Assembly (NCBI GenBank): GCA_018365455.1
Contig: JAGZJZ010000011.1
Location: 62,001 to 126,000 of the forward strand
Reading direction: 5' to 3'
Source of the DNA: Clostridiales bacterium
GTDB lineage: Bacteria; Bacillota; Clostridia; Lachnospirales; Lachnospiraceae
Length of the DNA stretch: 64,000 bases
In this document: in pieces, positions 48,428 through 58,136 of the stretch
Position numbering within the stretch: the stretch's first letter is position 1
Layout of the letters: each line of letters starts with the position of its first letter
The notes under the pieces: generated by a model
Told to the model about the DNA's origin: nothing
Seen by the model: only the letters and a program-made list of their open reading frames with translations
Database searches by the model: none
Program-made: the position numbers and the translations under genes

Positions 48428-48600
48428 AATCCTCTCCTTTGCTTTCAGAGCTTATATTGAGTTCTATCCATCTGTCCGCCAGGGAAAGTTCAAACAGGTT
48501 AAAAAGCGTGTTTCAAAGCTTCCATGTCATAAATCTGCCAGCCGGACGACGAACGTTGATAGTATAACATAATTTATGAGCCTGCGTCCTTATAAAATTC

Positions 48601-49689
48601 TTATTTTTTACTGATTCTTCCATTCTTAAATAACAGAAAAATAATCTTACGTATGGAACGTTTCGTATCTTTGTCCAGATGCTTAAAGGTACTCAGCATC
48701 GCCAGGGTACTTTTATACCATTCTTCTGTAAGCTCAATCAAAGTAGACGCCTCTGCACCTTTAATGATCTCAAACAAAGAATTTACAAATACCTGTCTCT
48801 GATCGGCTGGAATATCACAGATCCATTTATTAAAAGCTTCGTCTTTGTAAAGGGATGTCTTATAGATCTCTTCCGCATAATCAAAATCTCCATCTTTGAT
48901 CACCCAGGTAAATGGATCATGCTGCAGTGCTCCGGTTCCGGTGCTCTTTACGACTTTGTAGTCAATTTTATTCTGAAACATCATTCCCACAAAGGATTTC
49001 TCCGGTACAATTTTCTGAATCCGGTCCGCAACAGCCAAATACCCCTCTTTTTTATATACATCATCCCGAAAACCAGGACCGTCAAAGCAGTCTATTTTAA
49101 AAATCCGTTTCTGAATATCCTCCCGGCACTCCATTCCTGCATACATTGCCACATTCCCCCCCTTGGAATGGCCTCCCAGGACAATTCTTCCTTCCCACAA
49201 ATCCCCCGCCTTTTCCAGATAACGCAGCGCCGCCACCTGAGTGGGAATGGGACTCATAAATGCCATATTAAAATCTTCCTTCCATCCCACGATGGACTCA
49301 TCTGTCCCCCGGTACGCAATGTAAATCCAGTCTCCCATGAAGAATGTAACCGCCGAAAACTGCATTTCCATATCTTCATCCAGAATATCCATAAAATAGT
49401 TCATAGAAATATCCCGGAACCTGGGACTGTTGTACAGCGCTACATAAAAAGCCCGGTACTGCTCTTCAAATCTGGTATCTCCATACAGATGTTCATACTG
49501 AGGATGCCGGCGCAGGCTTTTGATGAAAACAGGGCGCTTTCCCTCTTCTAAGCCTCCCACAATCGTATCCAGTTTAAAATAGGATAGCTGGCACAATATT
49601 AAACTGTCTACCAGGTTAAATTCTTTTTCCTGAAAAGTCAGATGACCATACTCTTTCAAATAACCGATCGTATTATCCTTAATATTCAT
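48601..49689 (-). CDS. DUF2974 lipase-like protein
   Basis: A 362-residue protein. DWIYIAYRGTDESIVGWKEDFNMAF leads to GGHSKGGNVAMYAG, a G-x-S-x-G nucleophile elbow of the alpha/beta hydrolase fold, as in the DUF2974 (Mbeg1-like) family. FDGPGFRDDVYKKEGY is the conserved loop with the acid. No signal peptide, so it is likely cytoplasmic. The substrate is not known. Confidence 0.88.
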   Translation of the reverse strand: MNIKDNTIGYLKEYGHLTFQEKEFNLVDSLILCQLSYFKLDTIVGGLEEGKRPVFIKSLRRHPQYEHLYGDTRFEEQYRAFYVALYNSPRFRDISMNYFMDILDEDMEMQFSAVTFFMGDWIYIAYRGTDESIVGWKEDFNMAFMSPIPTQVAALRYLEKAGDLWEGRIVLGGHSKGGNVAMYAGMECREDIQKRIFKIDCFDGPGFRDDVYKKEGYLAVADRIQKIVPEKSFVGMMFQNKIDYKVVKSTGTGALQHDPFTWVIKDGDFDYAEEIYKTSLYKDEAFNKWICDIPADQRQVFVNSLFEIIKGAEASTLIELTEEWYKSTLAMLSTFKHLDKDTKRSIRKIIFLLFKNGRISKK

Positions 49690-49763
49690 CTTTGCCTGCT
49701 CCCTTCTTCCGAATTTCTGTAAAAATTGCTTTCCTGCATGGTTATAACTATTCTATTGTTGTT

Positions 49764-50504
49764 TTAAAACAATAAGTTGATCAACCCTAAAATAAATCCA
49801 ATCAGCGCTCCAAGATTTACAATTGCATTCAATTCTTTTTTCATTATGGACATTAGCAGTTCTTCTACTTCCAGTACGTCCATCTCATTGATTTTCTCCT
49901 GTACAATCCCGGAAATATTTATATTCTCCATCATATCTCCCAGTTTTTCTTCCACCAGGTTTTCATATGCTTCTACCGCATAGGCTCTGACCGGGACATC
50001 AGAGTCCTTTACCATGGTTACCATTCTGCCAATCGTAACCTCATTTACCTTTTTGGCAATCGGCTCCCGGAAATTCTCCAGCATCTTTTCATTTACCATC
50101 ATAGCCAGAAAACTGCCCTGTACCGATTCCAGTATTCCTTTGATTACCTCTCCTGCCACACTGCTGCCAATTTCATCTGAAATCTGCCCCAGCTGCATTT
50201 CATTTTCACTTTGTACCTCAATGATACCCTCCAGGGCATCTCCCACTTTTGATTTCATTTTGTCAGAAAGCAGTACACCTTCCATTGTCTCCTTAGTCAG
50301 CAGCTGCTTTCCAACTGCTGCCCCTATGGCCTTCGCCAGGCGTTCCTTTCCTTTTGGAATAATACCCGGTGTAAATGGAAGAGTAAACTTTCCTATTTTA
50401 ACCGGATGCAGCGGACGAAACATCATCTTAACTGCAATATAATTTGTACAATACCCAATCACCGCCCCGATCACCGGTCCTGCTATCATTCGTATTTCAA
50501 ACAT
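49764..50504 (-). CDS. DUF445 membrane protein
   Basis: ATG 50504 (GAGAGGG upstream) gives 246 residues. The N-terminal IAGPVIGAVIGYCTNYIAVKMMFRPLHPVKIG is the DUF445 signature, a helix hairpin in the membrane. A long amphipathic middle and a final helix (LGALIGFILGLINLLF) follow. Related proteins of Bacillus (YheB) are linked to spores. Function not defined. Confidence 0.88.
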   Translation of the reverse strand: MFEIRMIAGPVIGAVIGYCTNYIAVKMMFRPLHPVKIGKFTLPFTPGIIPKGKERLAKAIGAAVGKQLLTKETMEGVLLSDKMKSKVGDALEGIIEVQSENEMQLGQISDEIGSSVAGEVIKGILESVQGSFLAMMVNEKMLENFREPIAKKVNEVTIGRMVTMVKDSDVPVRAYAVEAYENLVEEKLGDMMENINISGIVQEKINEMDVLEVEELLMSIMKKELNAIVNLGALIGFILGLINLLF

Positions 50505-50775
50505 TTTATAACCCTCTCTTCTATATAAATTATGTACCAAAAAAATAATTTCAACACTTTTTCTTTCATCCTAAATTATATCGGAAATAAAGTCAAGGGT
50601 GATCTTATCCGGTTCATATTGCGCGCTCCATTACCTGTTTTTTCGCCAAACTGGGAATTCATACTTAAATTTATTTTTAATGCAACAATTCCCCTTTTAT
50701 ATTACACTATATCTATGAACTACATGTAGAACAACAGAACCCGCAGCCGCGGTTCTGTGGAAAAGGGGTGAGGTT

Positions 50776-51279
50776 ATGGCAGATTATGCCGAACTGGCAT
50801 CTAAAGCGAAGCTTGGCCAAGCAGATGCCTTTGCGCAGTTATATGAAATAGTATATCAGGATTTATACCGGTTTGCTCTGTACACATTGAAGAATGGCCA
50901 TGACGCAGAGGATGTGGTCAGTGATACCATTATGGATGCATATTTGGAAATAGGCTCCCTGCGGGATGCCGGCGCATTCAAAGCATGGCTTTTCCGTATC
51001 CTTGCAAATAAATGCAAAAAGCGTTTGAAACAGTACATACAGAAAACAGCGGAATTGACCGAAGATTTTGCCGGCAGTGAACGGGATGTTTGCGAGGATA
51101 TGGATGTGCGCAGAGCATTTGCAGCCCTGAACGACGAAGAACGTCTCATTCTTGCCCTGAATTTATTTGGCGGTTACAGCAGCCGGGAGATTGGTAATAC
51201 ACTTTTGCTAAGTCCGAACACGGTGCGTTCCAAACAAAGCCGGGCACTGAAGAAAATGGAAAACATGCTTACCCAATAA
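50776..51279 (+). CDS. ECF-type RNA polymerase sigma factor
   Basis: A 167-residue sigma factor with GGGGTGAGG before ATG 50776. Region 2 is FAQLYEIVYQDLYRFALYTLKNGHDAEDVVSDTIMDAY and AFKAWLFRILANKCKKRL. Region 4 is RLILALNLFGGYSSREIGNTLLLSPNTVRSKQSRALKKM. The next gene, 25 bp on, encodes a membrane protein that likely holds the sigma factor or is its main target. A palindrome CTACATGTAG is upstream near 50720. Confidence 0.93.
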   Translation: MADYAELASKAKLGQADAFAQLYEIVYQDLYRFALYTLKNGHDAEDVVSDTIMDAYLEIGSLRDAGAFKAWLFRILANKCKKRLKQYIQKTAELTEDFAGSERDVCEDMDVRRAFAALNDEERLILALNLFGGYSSREIGNTLLLSPNTVRSKQSRALKKMENMLTQ

Positions 51280-51304
51280 TCCCAAATGAAAGGAGTGTCT
51301 TATT

Positions 51305-53458
51305 ATGGATGAAAAAGACCTTTTAAATAGAATTAAGAAATCAGCAGATTCGGTGCAGCCGCCAACATCGCTGAATCCGGATCAGATCCAAGACCGGCTG
51401 GAACATGTGACTCCTCCACTGGACACCGGAAAGAAGAAGAAGTTCCCGATTTACCGGATCGGCGCTGCGGCGGCTGTCTTACTGATTGCCCTGGTTTGTG
51501 CATGGACCGTAAACCGCATCCCAAGCCAGCCTCAAAATGAAATGGCCGCTTCCAAAGATGAGGCTGGTGCAAAAAGCATGAATAAAAGTTTAACAGAAGC
51601 TGCTGGTGAACCGGAAAACAGCCAGGCTCCCTCTGATGACACCGGCAATGATGCGGTCATCACAGCACCCAATTCCTCACCGGACGGAAAAGTAGTTCCT
51701 GTCAGAAATTACGATGTCCTCTACAATACCTTGGCTGAACATTTTGGGGAACAGCCGAATGGCGTAACAAGTGAAGCAAAAGCCAGCGCAAGTGCAGGCA
51801 CCGGAGGCTATATGGAGAGTGCCAAAGAAATGGCTGACGGACTTGCCGGAGGCAATGAAGAGTCCATGGCAATGGATACCGGTACTGCAGACAGCAGTGA
51901 CTATTCTTCTACAAATATTCAGGAAACCGGAGTAGATGAAGGAGATGTGGTAAAAACAGACGGAAAGTACCTGTATATTTTAGGTAACGATAATAAACTT
52001 CATATTATCAGGGCAGACGGCAGCAAACTGGAGGAATCCGCTTCTGTTGATTTTAAAGATTTCGCAGAAACCATTGAAGAATTTTATATCAGCAAAGATA
52101 CTTTAAATGTGATAACGACTTCCTCTGCAACCACCATGCAAAGCGGATCCACCGCTTCTGACGGAAGTATCATAGAAGAGGACATAGCCTGGATCAATTC
52201 GGCAGATGCTAAAAAAGACATCTATTCCATTAACAGAAACCTGATTACTAAGTTATATACTTATGATATATCGGACCGGAGTGCTCCAAAACTCACCGGA
52301 ACTACCACCCAGGACGGATATTATCAGACCAGCCGGAAAACAGGCGATTACATCTATCTATTTTCCGAATACACGCCAGTTATAAAAGAAACCAGAGAGG
52401 ACAGCACGATTATTCCCAAGATAAATGGTACGAATCTTCCATCCTCAGATATTTACATTCCGGAATATTTAAATTCTTCAACGTATCTGATCGTTACCGC
52501 AATTGATACAAAATCTCCGGATAAAATAATGACCAAAAAGGCAATCGTCTCTGCTGCCTATCTCTATTATGTAAGCACAGAAAATATATATATCTGTACA
52601 AATGACTGGAACGGTACTACAACTACAACCCAAATTATGAAATTCAAATATGAAAATGGCAGTATCACACCCATAAGCGCAGCGGAAGCGAAAGGTTCGC
52701 TCAATAACTCCTTTTCACTGAATGAGCACAAAGGCTATCTGCGTATTGTGACAACCTCCTACAGCGAAAATACCGGGAACATAAATAACCTGTATATCTT
52801 TGACGAATCCCTGAACCCCTGCGGCAGACTTGAGAATCTGGCTCCCGGAGAGACAATACAGTCTGCACGTTTTATGGGTGATACCGGATACTTCGTCACC
52901 TTCAGGCAGATGGACCCCTTATTTTCCGTAGACCTCTCGGATCCGGGAAACCCGAAACTCCTGGGCGAACTAAAAATAACAGGATTCTCTTCCTACCTGC
53001 ATTTCTATGGAAAAGATAAACTCCTGGGGATTGGATACGAAGTAGATCCGGACAGTGGAACTTATAAGGGAATGAAACTTTCGATGTTTGATCTTTCAGA
53101 TCCATCCAATGTGAAAGAAATACACAAATATGTGATCCAGGATGCCAATGATTCCCAGGGTTTGGTCAATTACAAAGCAATTATGATCAATCCCGATAAA
53201 AATCTGTTTGGTTTCCACTGTCGTACCGACATTGATAATTATATGGTATTTTCATACGATCCCGAGAAAGGGTTCCAGAATAAACTGGTATATTCCTTCA
53301 AGGGCACGGAAGATTACAACCTGGCCATCAATAACGTCCGGGGCTTATATATCAATGATACCTTTTATCTGTCTTACGGCAAGGACACCCAAAATAATAT
53401 CTTAAGCTTTGATATGAAGAACAGCTTCAGCCAGCTTGGGTCCTTTCAGACGAAATAA
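51305..53458 (+). CDS. Membrane-anchored beta-propeller protein, likely anti-sigma partner
   Basis: A 717-residue protein with AAAGGAG. Residues 1-45 are cytoplasmic, then a helix (about 49-70). After a Ser/Gly-rich linker the outer part from residue 200 has QETGVDEGDVVKTDGKYLYIL, the hallmark of secreted beta-propeller proteins (PF09826-like), with repeated strands such as LYTYDISDRSAPKLTG and LFSVDLSDPGNPKLLG. Its place after an ECF sigma gene and its single-helix form suggest signal sensing. That control link is inference. Confidence 0.88.
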   Translation: MDEKDLLNRIKKSADSVQPPTSLNPDQIQDRLEHVTPPLDTGKKKKFPIYRIGAAAAVLLIALVCAWTVNRIPSQPQNEMAASKDEAGAKSMNKSLTEAAGEPENSQAPSDDTGNDAVITAPNSSPDGKVVPVRNYDVLYNTLAEHFGEQPNGVTSEAKASASAGTGGYMESAKEMADGLAGGNEESMAMDTGTADSSDYSSTNIQETGVDEGDVVKTDGKYLYILGNDNKLHIIRADGSKLEESASVDFKDFAETIEEFYISKDTLNVITTSSATTMQSGSTASDGSIIEEDIAWINSADAKKDIYSINRNLITKLYTYDISDRSAPKLTGTTTQDGYYQTSRKTGDYIYLFSEYTPVIKETREDSTIIPKINGTNLPSSDIYIPEYLNSSTYLIVTAIDTKSPDKIMTKKAIVSAAYLYYVSTENIYICTNDWNGTTTTTQIMKFKYENGSITPISAAEAKGSLNNSFSLNEHKGYLRIVTTSYSENTGNINNLYIFDESLNPCGRLENLAPGETIQSARFMGDTGYFVTFRQMDPLFSVDLSDPGNPKLLGELKITGFSSYLHFYGKDKLLGIGYEVDPDSGTYKGMKLSMFDLSDPSNVKEIHKYVIQDANDSQGLVNYKAIMINPDKNLFGFHCRTDIDNYMVFSYDPEKGFQNKLVYSFKGTEDYNLAINNVRGLYINDTFYLSYGKDTQNNILSFDMKNSFSQLGSFQTK

Positions 53459-53464
53459 AAAAGT

Positions 53465-53489
53465 CCCTGCTTTCATCCCGGAAGCAGGG
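53465..53489. terminator. Terminator between convergent genes
   Basis: CCCTGCTTTC and GGAAGCAGGG form a 10-bp stem with one G-T pair and a 5-nt loop. T-rich bases follow on the plus strand and A-rich bases precede it, so it may serve both the propeller gene and the ABC permease gene. Confidence 0.85.
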
Positions 53490-53511
53490 GCTTTCATTTA
53501 CTTCTTGTAAT

Positions 53512-54360
53512 TTATCCTTTTACACCACTGCTGGTTATTCCCTGAACAAAATACTTTTGGAAAGGAAGGAATAAAAATAATGGGATCAGTGCCGAAATCA
53601 TGGAGCCAGCATACAGGCACGACCACAGGGTAGAACGTTCCTGTTGAAAGGAAGATAATGAAATCTGTATCGTCCGTATTTCTCTGGTTCTGGCAATCAG
53701 CAGCGGCCACAGGTAGGAATTCCATTGATCCATAAATATCATCAGCCCTGCCGTTATAAATACCGGTACGGAAAGCGGTATAATTATTTTGCAGAAGATG
53801 GCTGGCAGAGTTGCGCCATCCACTCTTGCCGCCTCAACCAGACTTGCCGGTATTTCCTTAAAGAATTGCACAAACAGAAACAGGACCAGTCCGCTGGCAA
53901 TGCCGGGCAGAATAATTCCCATCCTGCTGTTTACCAGTCCCAGTTTGTCCGCTATGGAATACAGGGGCAGCGCAATTGCCTCAAACGGTATCATAAAGGA
54001 AAGCAGGATGATTCCAAATAAGACTTTCTTAAACCGGAAGTCAAATGCGGCAAAGGCAAACGCTGCAATACTGTTCACAATACATCCTAAAAATATGGAT
54101 ACCACCGTTACAAACAGCGTATTTATAATAGGCTGCAGAAAGTTAAAATCCGTAAAAATCTTCACGTAAGCCTCTACCGTAAAGTTAACCGGAATCAGCG
54201 TATGAATGGAAAACGGCAGCGCATATTTATAAAGCTCATTATCATTTCGAAAAGAAGCGGATATCCCCCACAGCAGCGGAAACAGCGTCACCAGTACCAC
54301 ACAGGCGAGTCCCAGGTAGATTGCCGCATTTTTTATGATCTTTTTTTGTCTTCTGTTCAT
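53512..54360 (-). CDS. Sugar-type ABC transporter permease (MalG-like)
   Basis: A 282-residue protein with six membrane helices. Near 190 the EAA loop reads ASLVEAARVDGATLPAIFCKIIIPLSVPV, contacting the ATPase. It overlaps the first permease by 4 bp (ATGA). No ATPase is encoded here, so a shared MsmK-type ATPase elsewhere is likely. Its gene group with a nucleoside hydrolase suggests uptake of nucleosides or a related glycoside. Confidence 0.93.
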   Translation of the reverse strand: MNRRQKKIIKNAAIYLGLACVVLVTLFPLLWGISASFRNDNELYKYALPFSIHTLIPVNFTVEAYVKIFTDFNFLQPIINTLFVTVVSIFLGCIVNSIAAFAFAAFDFRFKKVLFGIILLSFMIPFEAIALPLYSIADKLGLVNSRMGIILPGIASGLVLFLFVQFFKEIPASLVEAARVDGATLPAIFCKIIIPLSVPVFITAGLMIFMDQWNSYLWPLLIARTREIRTIQISLSSFQQERSTLWSCLYAGSMISALIPLFLFLPFQKYFVQGITSSGVKG

Positions 54361-55250
54361 GCTGTCTTCCTCCTATTCTTCCTGCCTCCCTTTGCATCAT
54401 CGTCCCGGTCTGATAAAATAAAGGACTGCAGACAGCAGATCAGTACAATGATAAGCAGAAGTACCGTTACAATTGCCGATGACCTGGGGCGGTCGATAAA
54501 CTTGAATGCAGATTTATATGCCTCAAACATCAGTACATTTGTACTGTTCTCCGGACCACCGTTTGTAATCATCTGCATAGGTACAAACAGCAGGACATTT
54601 GCGGTGGTATTTGCGATAAACACAAATAGTAATACACGCTTAATCAGAGGAAGCGTGATCCTGGTCGTAGTCTTCATCCATCCTGCGCCGTCAATCCTGG
54701 CGGATTCATAGATGGATGTATCAATATTCTTAAGCCCTGCCAGGATAAACATCATCCAATATCCCACGCCTTTCCAGGTAGCTATAATCACAATACACCA
54801 AAGTGCCTGGCTTTTGCTGATCAGGAATCCCTGAGCCGGGATTCCTAATATACTCAATAAGCTGTTGAGAATACCATTATTCGGATTAAACATCATGTTC
54901 CATAAAATAGTGGCTACCGTCAGGGAAATAGTTACCGGAAGATAAAAAATGGTACGAAATATCCCAATACCCTTTATGGTAGAATTGGCGAGCATGGCTA
55001 TGAGAAATGCCAGCAGCACCTGAAGCGGAATCATCACGATGTTAACTTTAACAGTCACCCACAGAGCATTCCAGAATACCGGATCCCTGAACAGTGCCAG
55101 GTACGTATGTATGGTAAATTTTGAATCGATAATAATTCCCTCCAGCAGCGTACTTATAATCGGGGATATTTTAAATATAAGTATAAGCACAAATGCAGGC
55201 AGTATCATAAGGTAAGGAATAAACCAGTATTTTTTAGTCAGATTAAACAC
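54357..55250 (-). CDS. Sugar-type ABC transporter permease (MalF-like)
   Basis: A 297-residue protein with six helices. The EAA loop is DTSIYESARIDGAGWMKTTTRITLPLIKRV. It pairs with the MalG-like permease. A conserved GFLISK-ALW-W-GYWMMFILAGL part precedes the loop. It follows the binding protein by 19 bp. Confidence 0.93.
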   Translation of the reverse strand: MFNLTKKYWFIPYLMILPAFVLILIFKISPIISTLLEGIIIDSKFTIHTYLALFRDPVFWNALWVTVKVNIVMIPLQVLLAFLIAMLANSTIKGIGIFRTIFYLPVTISLTVATILWNMMFNPNNGILNSLLSILGIPAQGFLISKSQALWCIVIIATWKGVGYWMMFILAGLKNIDTSIYESARIDGAGWMKTTTRITLPLIKRVLLFVFIANTTANVLLFVPMQMITNGGPENSTNVLMFEAYKSAFKFIDRPRSSAIVTVLLLIIVLICCLQSFILSDRDDDAKGGRKNRRKTA

Positions 55251-55269
55251 GCTATCACCTCTGAACCTT

Positions 55270-56742
55270 CTATTTTTTGTATTTTTCCATGGCTGTATTG
55301 ATTTGGGATACTGCGTTATCCAGAGCTGTCTTCACCTCGGTACCATTGCGTATATCCTCCCAGGTATTTGTTATAACGGTATCATACTCGGTATATCCCG
55401 GGGTAAGAGCCCTTGGAACCGCAGTATTTGCTGCTTCATATGCCGCTATTTTCATAATGCCGTCTGCATTTTCATCATTCAGAATTGCATCTACCGCTGC
55501 CTTTGTGGACGGAACGTCATGGTTGATGTCAAGCCACATATCATTTCCTTCTCCGATCGAGAGCCATTTGATAAAATAGGCAGCAAGATCCTTGTTCTGT
55601 GAATTTGCCGGAATTCCAAAATGCCAGCTTCCTGTTGAAGTTCCCACCTGGTCTTCATACCCTTCGAAAGCAGGGACCGGACAGTATCCATAATCTTTAA
55701 AATCCTTCTGCGCACAGTTTGCTTCGGTCCAGGTTCCCCCAACCATAAATACTACTTTGCCTGCTGTAAATGTATCGGTAACTTCATCCGCTGTAATACC
55801 CCTGAGTGATACGCCTTCGTTGTAAAGATTCTGATACCAGGTACATGCTTTTTCCCAGCTTTCATCATTAATGACACCATCCACCTTATAGCCGTCGTCT
55901 CCAATATTTTTGCCGCCCAGGCTGTTCGCCAGAGGATTCATCTGATAAGTTCTGCTTACCTGCTGGAACATCAGTCCTGCAATTCCATTATTACCATCCG
56001 GATCAACTGCCGCAAGGGTGTCTTTTGCCATTTTTTCTACCTGTTCCCAGGTCAGCCGGTTTTCCGTATCCGATTCCGGCATTTCAACTCCTGCCTGTTG
56101 AAGCAGCGCCTTGTTGTACCAGAGAAGCTGGGAAGAAGTGTTCATTGCTGGCGCATAAAACTTTCCGTCCCAGCTGCCCGCAGTTACAGCCGAGTCTATA
56201 AACTGACCTTTTTCTTCCTCTGTAAAATATTCATCCATAGGTGCCAGATAACCTCTGTCTGCATACCCGGCAACCATTGGTACGTCTACGCTTATCACAT
56301 CATAATCAGAAGAACCTGATCCTACTTTTACCTCTATGACTTCAAATAAATCATTAAAAGAATACCACTCGGTCTTAACCGTTGCCCCTGTCTCTTCCTG
56401 GAACTTTTCAATAAGCGGTTTTGTCTGTCCCTCCCATGCGTTGTCACCCACACCCTGGGACACCCAGGTAATAGTCTGTCCTTCAAAAGGCTTTTCTGCA
56501 TGGGAAGTCCCTGACTTTTCCCCGCCGTTCTCAGATTCAGCAGAGTTCTCCCTGCCGCTCTGCGGCTCGTCCGCTTTTTCTGCACTGCTCTGGGATTCAC
56601 CAGAATTTTCTGCCCCTGCACTTGCGGTATCCTGAGCTTTGGAAGTCTGTGTCCCCTTCTCCTGCCCTGCACCGGAGCATCCGGCTATCGCAGACGCCGT
56701 CATTGTTACCGCTAATAAAATTGCTGCCATTCTTCTTTTCAT
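55270..56742 (-). CDS. ABC transporter solute-binding lipoprotein
   Basis: ATG 56742 (GGAGG upstream) is correct: the 94 codons before it shadow the hydrolase gene. 490 residues with lipobox ASAIAGC (Cys about 21), a Ser/Glu-rich linker to about residue 75, then a family 1 extracellular binding protein fold (ITWVSQGVGDNAWEGQTKPLIEKFQEETGATVKTEWYSFNDLFEVIEVKVGSGSSDYDVISVDVP). It captures a sugar-like ligand outside the cell for the two permeases. Confidence 0.93.
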   Translation of the reverse strand: MKRRMAAILLAVTMTASAIAGCSGAGQEKGTQTSKAQDTASAGAENSGESQSSAEKADEPQSGRENSAESENGGEKSGTSHAEKPFEGQTITWVSQGVGDNAWEGQTKPLIEKFQEETGATVKTEWYSFNDLFEVIEVKVGSGSSDYDVISVDVPMVAGYADRGYLAPMDEYFTEEEKGQFIDSAVTAGSWDGKFYAPAMNTSSQLLWYNKALLQQAGVEMPESDTENRLTWEQVEKMAKDTLAAVDPDGNNGIAGLMFQQVSRTYQMNPLANSLGGKNIGDDGYKVDGVINDESWEKACTWYQNLYNEGVSLRGITADEVTDTFTAGKVVFMVGGTWTEANCAQKDFKDYGYCPVPAFEGYEDQVGTSTGSWHFGIPANSQNKDLAAYFIKWLSIGEGNDMWLDINHDVPSTKAAVDAILNDENADGIMKIAAYEAANTAVPRALTPGYTEYDTVITNTWEDIRNGTEVKTALDNAVSQINTAMEKYKK

Positions 56743-56779
56743 ATTCGTTTCCTCCTTGATTTGCCTGTAATGGGATTTC

Positions 56780-57691
56780 TTATTTTGCCAGTTTGTAAAA
56801 TAAATCTTCCAAAAGCCGGTCTCTGTTAATCGCATAGACATATTTAATGAGATGTCTTGTCCGGTCAAATGCATACCGGTCATCATACTCCGGAACCGGA
56901 CTGTGCTCGTAGCGGTCCAGCATAAAGGACTCATCCAGAAGCCATGCCACCGCAGCCACATCCCAGATTGCCCTGCTCCAGCAGCTACTTTCTTCATACC
57001 GTTCCGCTTCTGAGGATGTGACATTTACCAGATAATCACATAACTTATTTTTACCTGACAGCCAGTATTGTAACTCCGGTCCTGTAGTTGCAAAATGGGA
57101 GACTACCCCCATGCATGGCAGCTGTACCAGTGGGACTCCGGAATCAAACACCACCCTCGCCGCTGCAACATCCTGGTATAAATTAAACTCCCTGTTGTCA
57201 TGCCAGTCATAGGAATTTCCTCCCAGCCAGATCACTACAACCCGATTTATAATCTCCGGTTCCAATATAATTGCAGAAGCAATATTAGTAATTGCACCAA
57301 TGGCAATAATATAAAGAGGATCCTCCTCTTTTCGTTCCATTGCTCTTTTTATAAGGTTCTCTGCCGCAGCCGATTCTACCGGCTGGGATTCATCCGGCAG
57401 GTATTTTACCGATCCTTTATAGACATTATCCTTTAAATCCTCCCGTTCCATAAGTTTTAGTACATTCATAATCTCCTGATAACTTTTTTCCATTCCATCC
57501 CCGGGTCCCTTAGACTTATCATTGTGAAAAGGCGCCGCATAGATTGCCTTCAGCCTTAATTTTTCCCCTGACTTAATCAAGTAAGCAAGTGCATACTGGT
57601 CATCAATCTCATTAAATGTGTCCGTGTCAATCACAACATCCACCGGACCTGCCGGCCGTTCTAATTTTCTGATTAATTCCTGGTCTGTCAT
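56780..57691 (-). CDS. Inosine-uridine preferring nucleoside hydrolase
   Basis: ATG 57691 (AGGAGG, 9 nt) gives 303 residues. VVIDTDTFNEIDDQYALAYL is the calcium-binding D-x-D-x-x-x-x-D-D motif of the family. IIAIGAITNIASAIILEP is its conserved middle and the last Asp comes in SSCWSRAIWDVAAVAW. It splits nucleosides into base and ribose. It is the first gene of the operon with the transporter and is divergent from a LacI/PfkB fusion that could phosphorylate the ribose. Confidence 0.93.
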   Translation of the reverse strand: MTDQELIRKLERPAGPVDVVIDTDTFNEIDDQYALAYLIKSGEKLRLKAIYAAPFHNDKSKGPGDGMEKSYQEIMNVLKLMEREDLKDNVYKGSVKYLPDESQPVESAAAENLIKRAMERKEEDPLYIIAIGAITNIASAIILEPEIINRVVVIWLGGNSYDWHDNREFNLYQDVAAARVVFDSGVPLVQLPCMGVVSHFATTGPELQYWLSGKNKLCDYLVNVTSSEAERYEESSCWSRAIWDVAAVAWLLDESFMLDRYEHSPVPEYDDRYAFDRTRHLIKYVYAINRDRLLEDLFYKLAK

Positions 57692-57902
57692 ACCAATTAC
57701 CTCCTGCATTAAACAATAATTATTTTTTACCTTCACACTGCTCCTGCAATTTTACTCTGAAGGATCAGATGCAATTTTCTCTTACGTATATAAGATGATA
57801 GATTTAATGTATAATTGCAGTTCTACACTTTGCATTATGGATATCATCTGCAATATCAATTAGTTTCCTTAAGCTCCTCCCTTCTCCAATTATAACTGTA
57901 AG

Positions 57903-57925
57903 TTTAGGAAAATAATTTTCTTAAA
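57903..57925. promoter_or_regulatory. Candidate LacI-type operator
   Basis: A 23-bp near-palindrome built of TTTAGGAAAAT and ATTTTCTTAAA arms with two differing positions. TTTCTTAAAA and TTTTCTAAAA occur again near 58,002 and 58,040. It lies in the 445-bp stretch (57692-58136) between the nucleoside hydrolase gene and the LacI/PfkB gene, where a repressor site is expected. Confidence 0.55.
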
Positions 57926-58053
57926 TCAATTTCTTGATGTTATCTTATCACGTTTTCGCTTTATGTCAATACCATTTATTATACTTTGTTAGATATAACT
58001 ATTTCTTAAAACTATTTTTTGTGCTTTTTATACAATTATTTTTCTAAAAGGAA

Positions 58054-58082
58054 TTGACAAATTATAATTGGTATATGATAAT
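58054..58082 (+). promoter_or_regulatory. Promoter of the LacI/PfkB fusion gene
   Basis: TTGACA (58054-58059) and GATAAT (58077-58082) with a 17-nt spacer; the ATG is 54 bp further. Strong agreement with the vegetative consensus. Confidence 0.75.
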
Positions 58083-58136
58083 AAGGATATTGCAAATGCA
58101 TCCCGCAAATATTTTTAAACTTGGAGTAATAGTAAA

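Noticed and set aside
56743..57024. 94-codon N-terminal extension of the binding lipoprotein
   Set aside because: It shadows the nucleoside hydrolase gene, and the signal peptide with lipobox begins at 56742 after a good SD.
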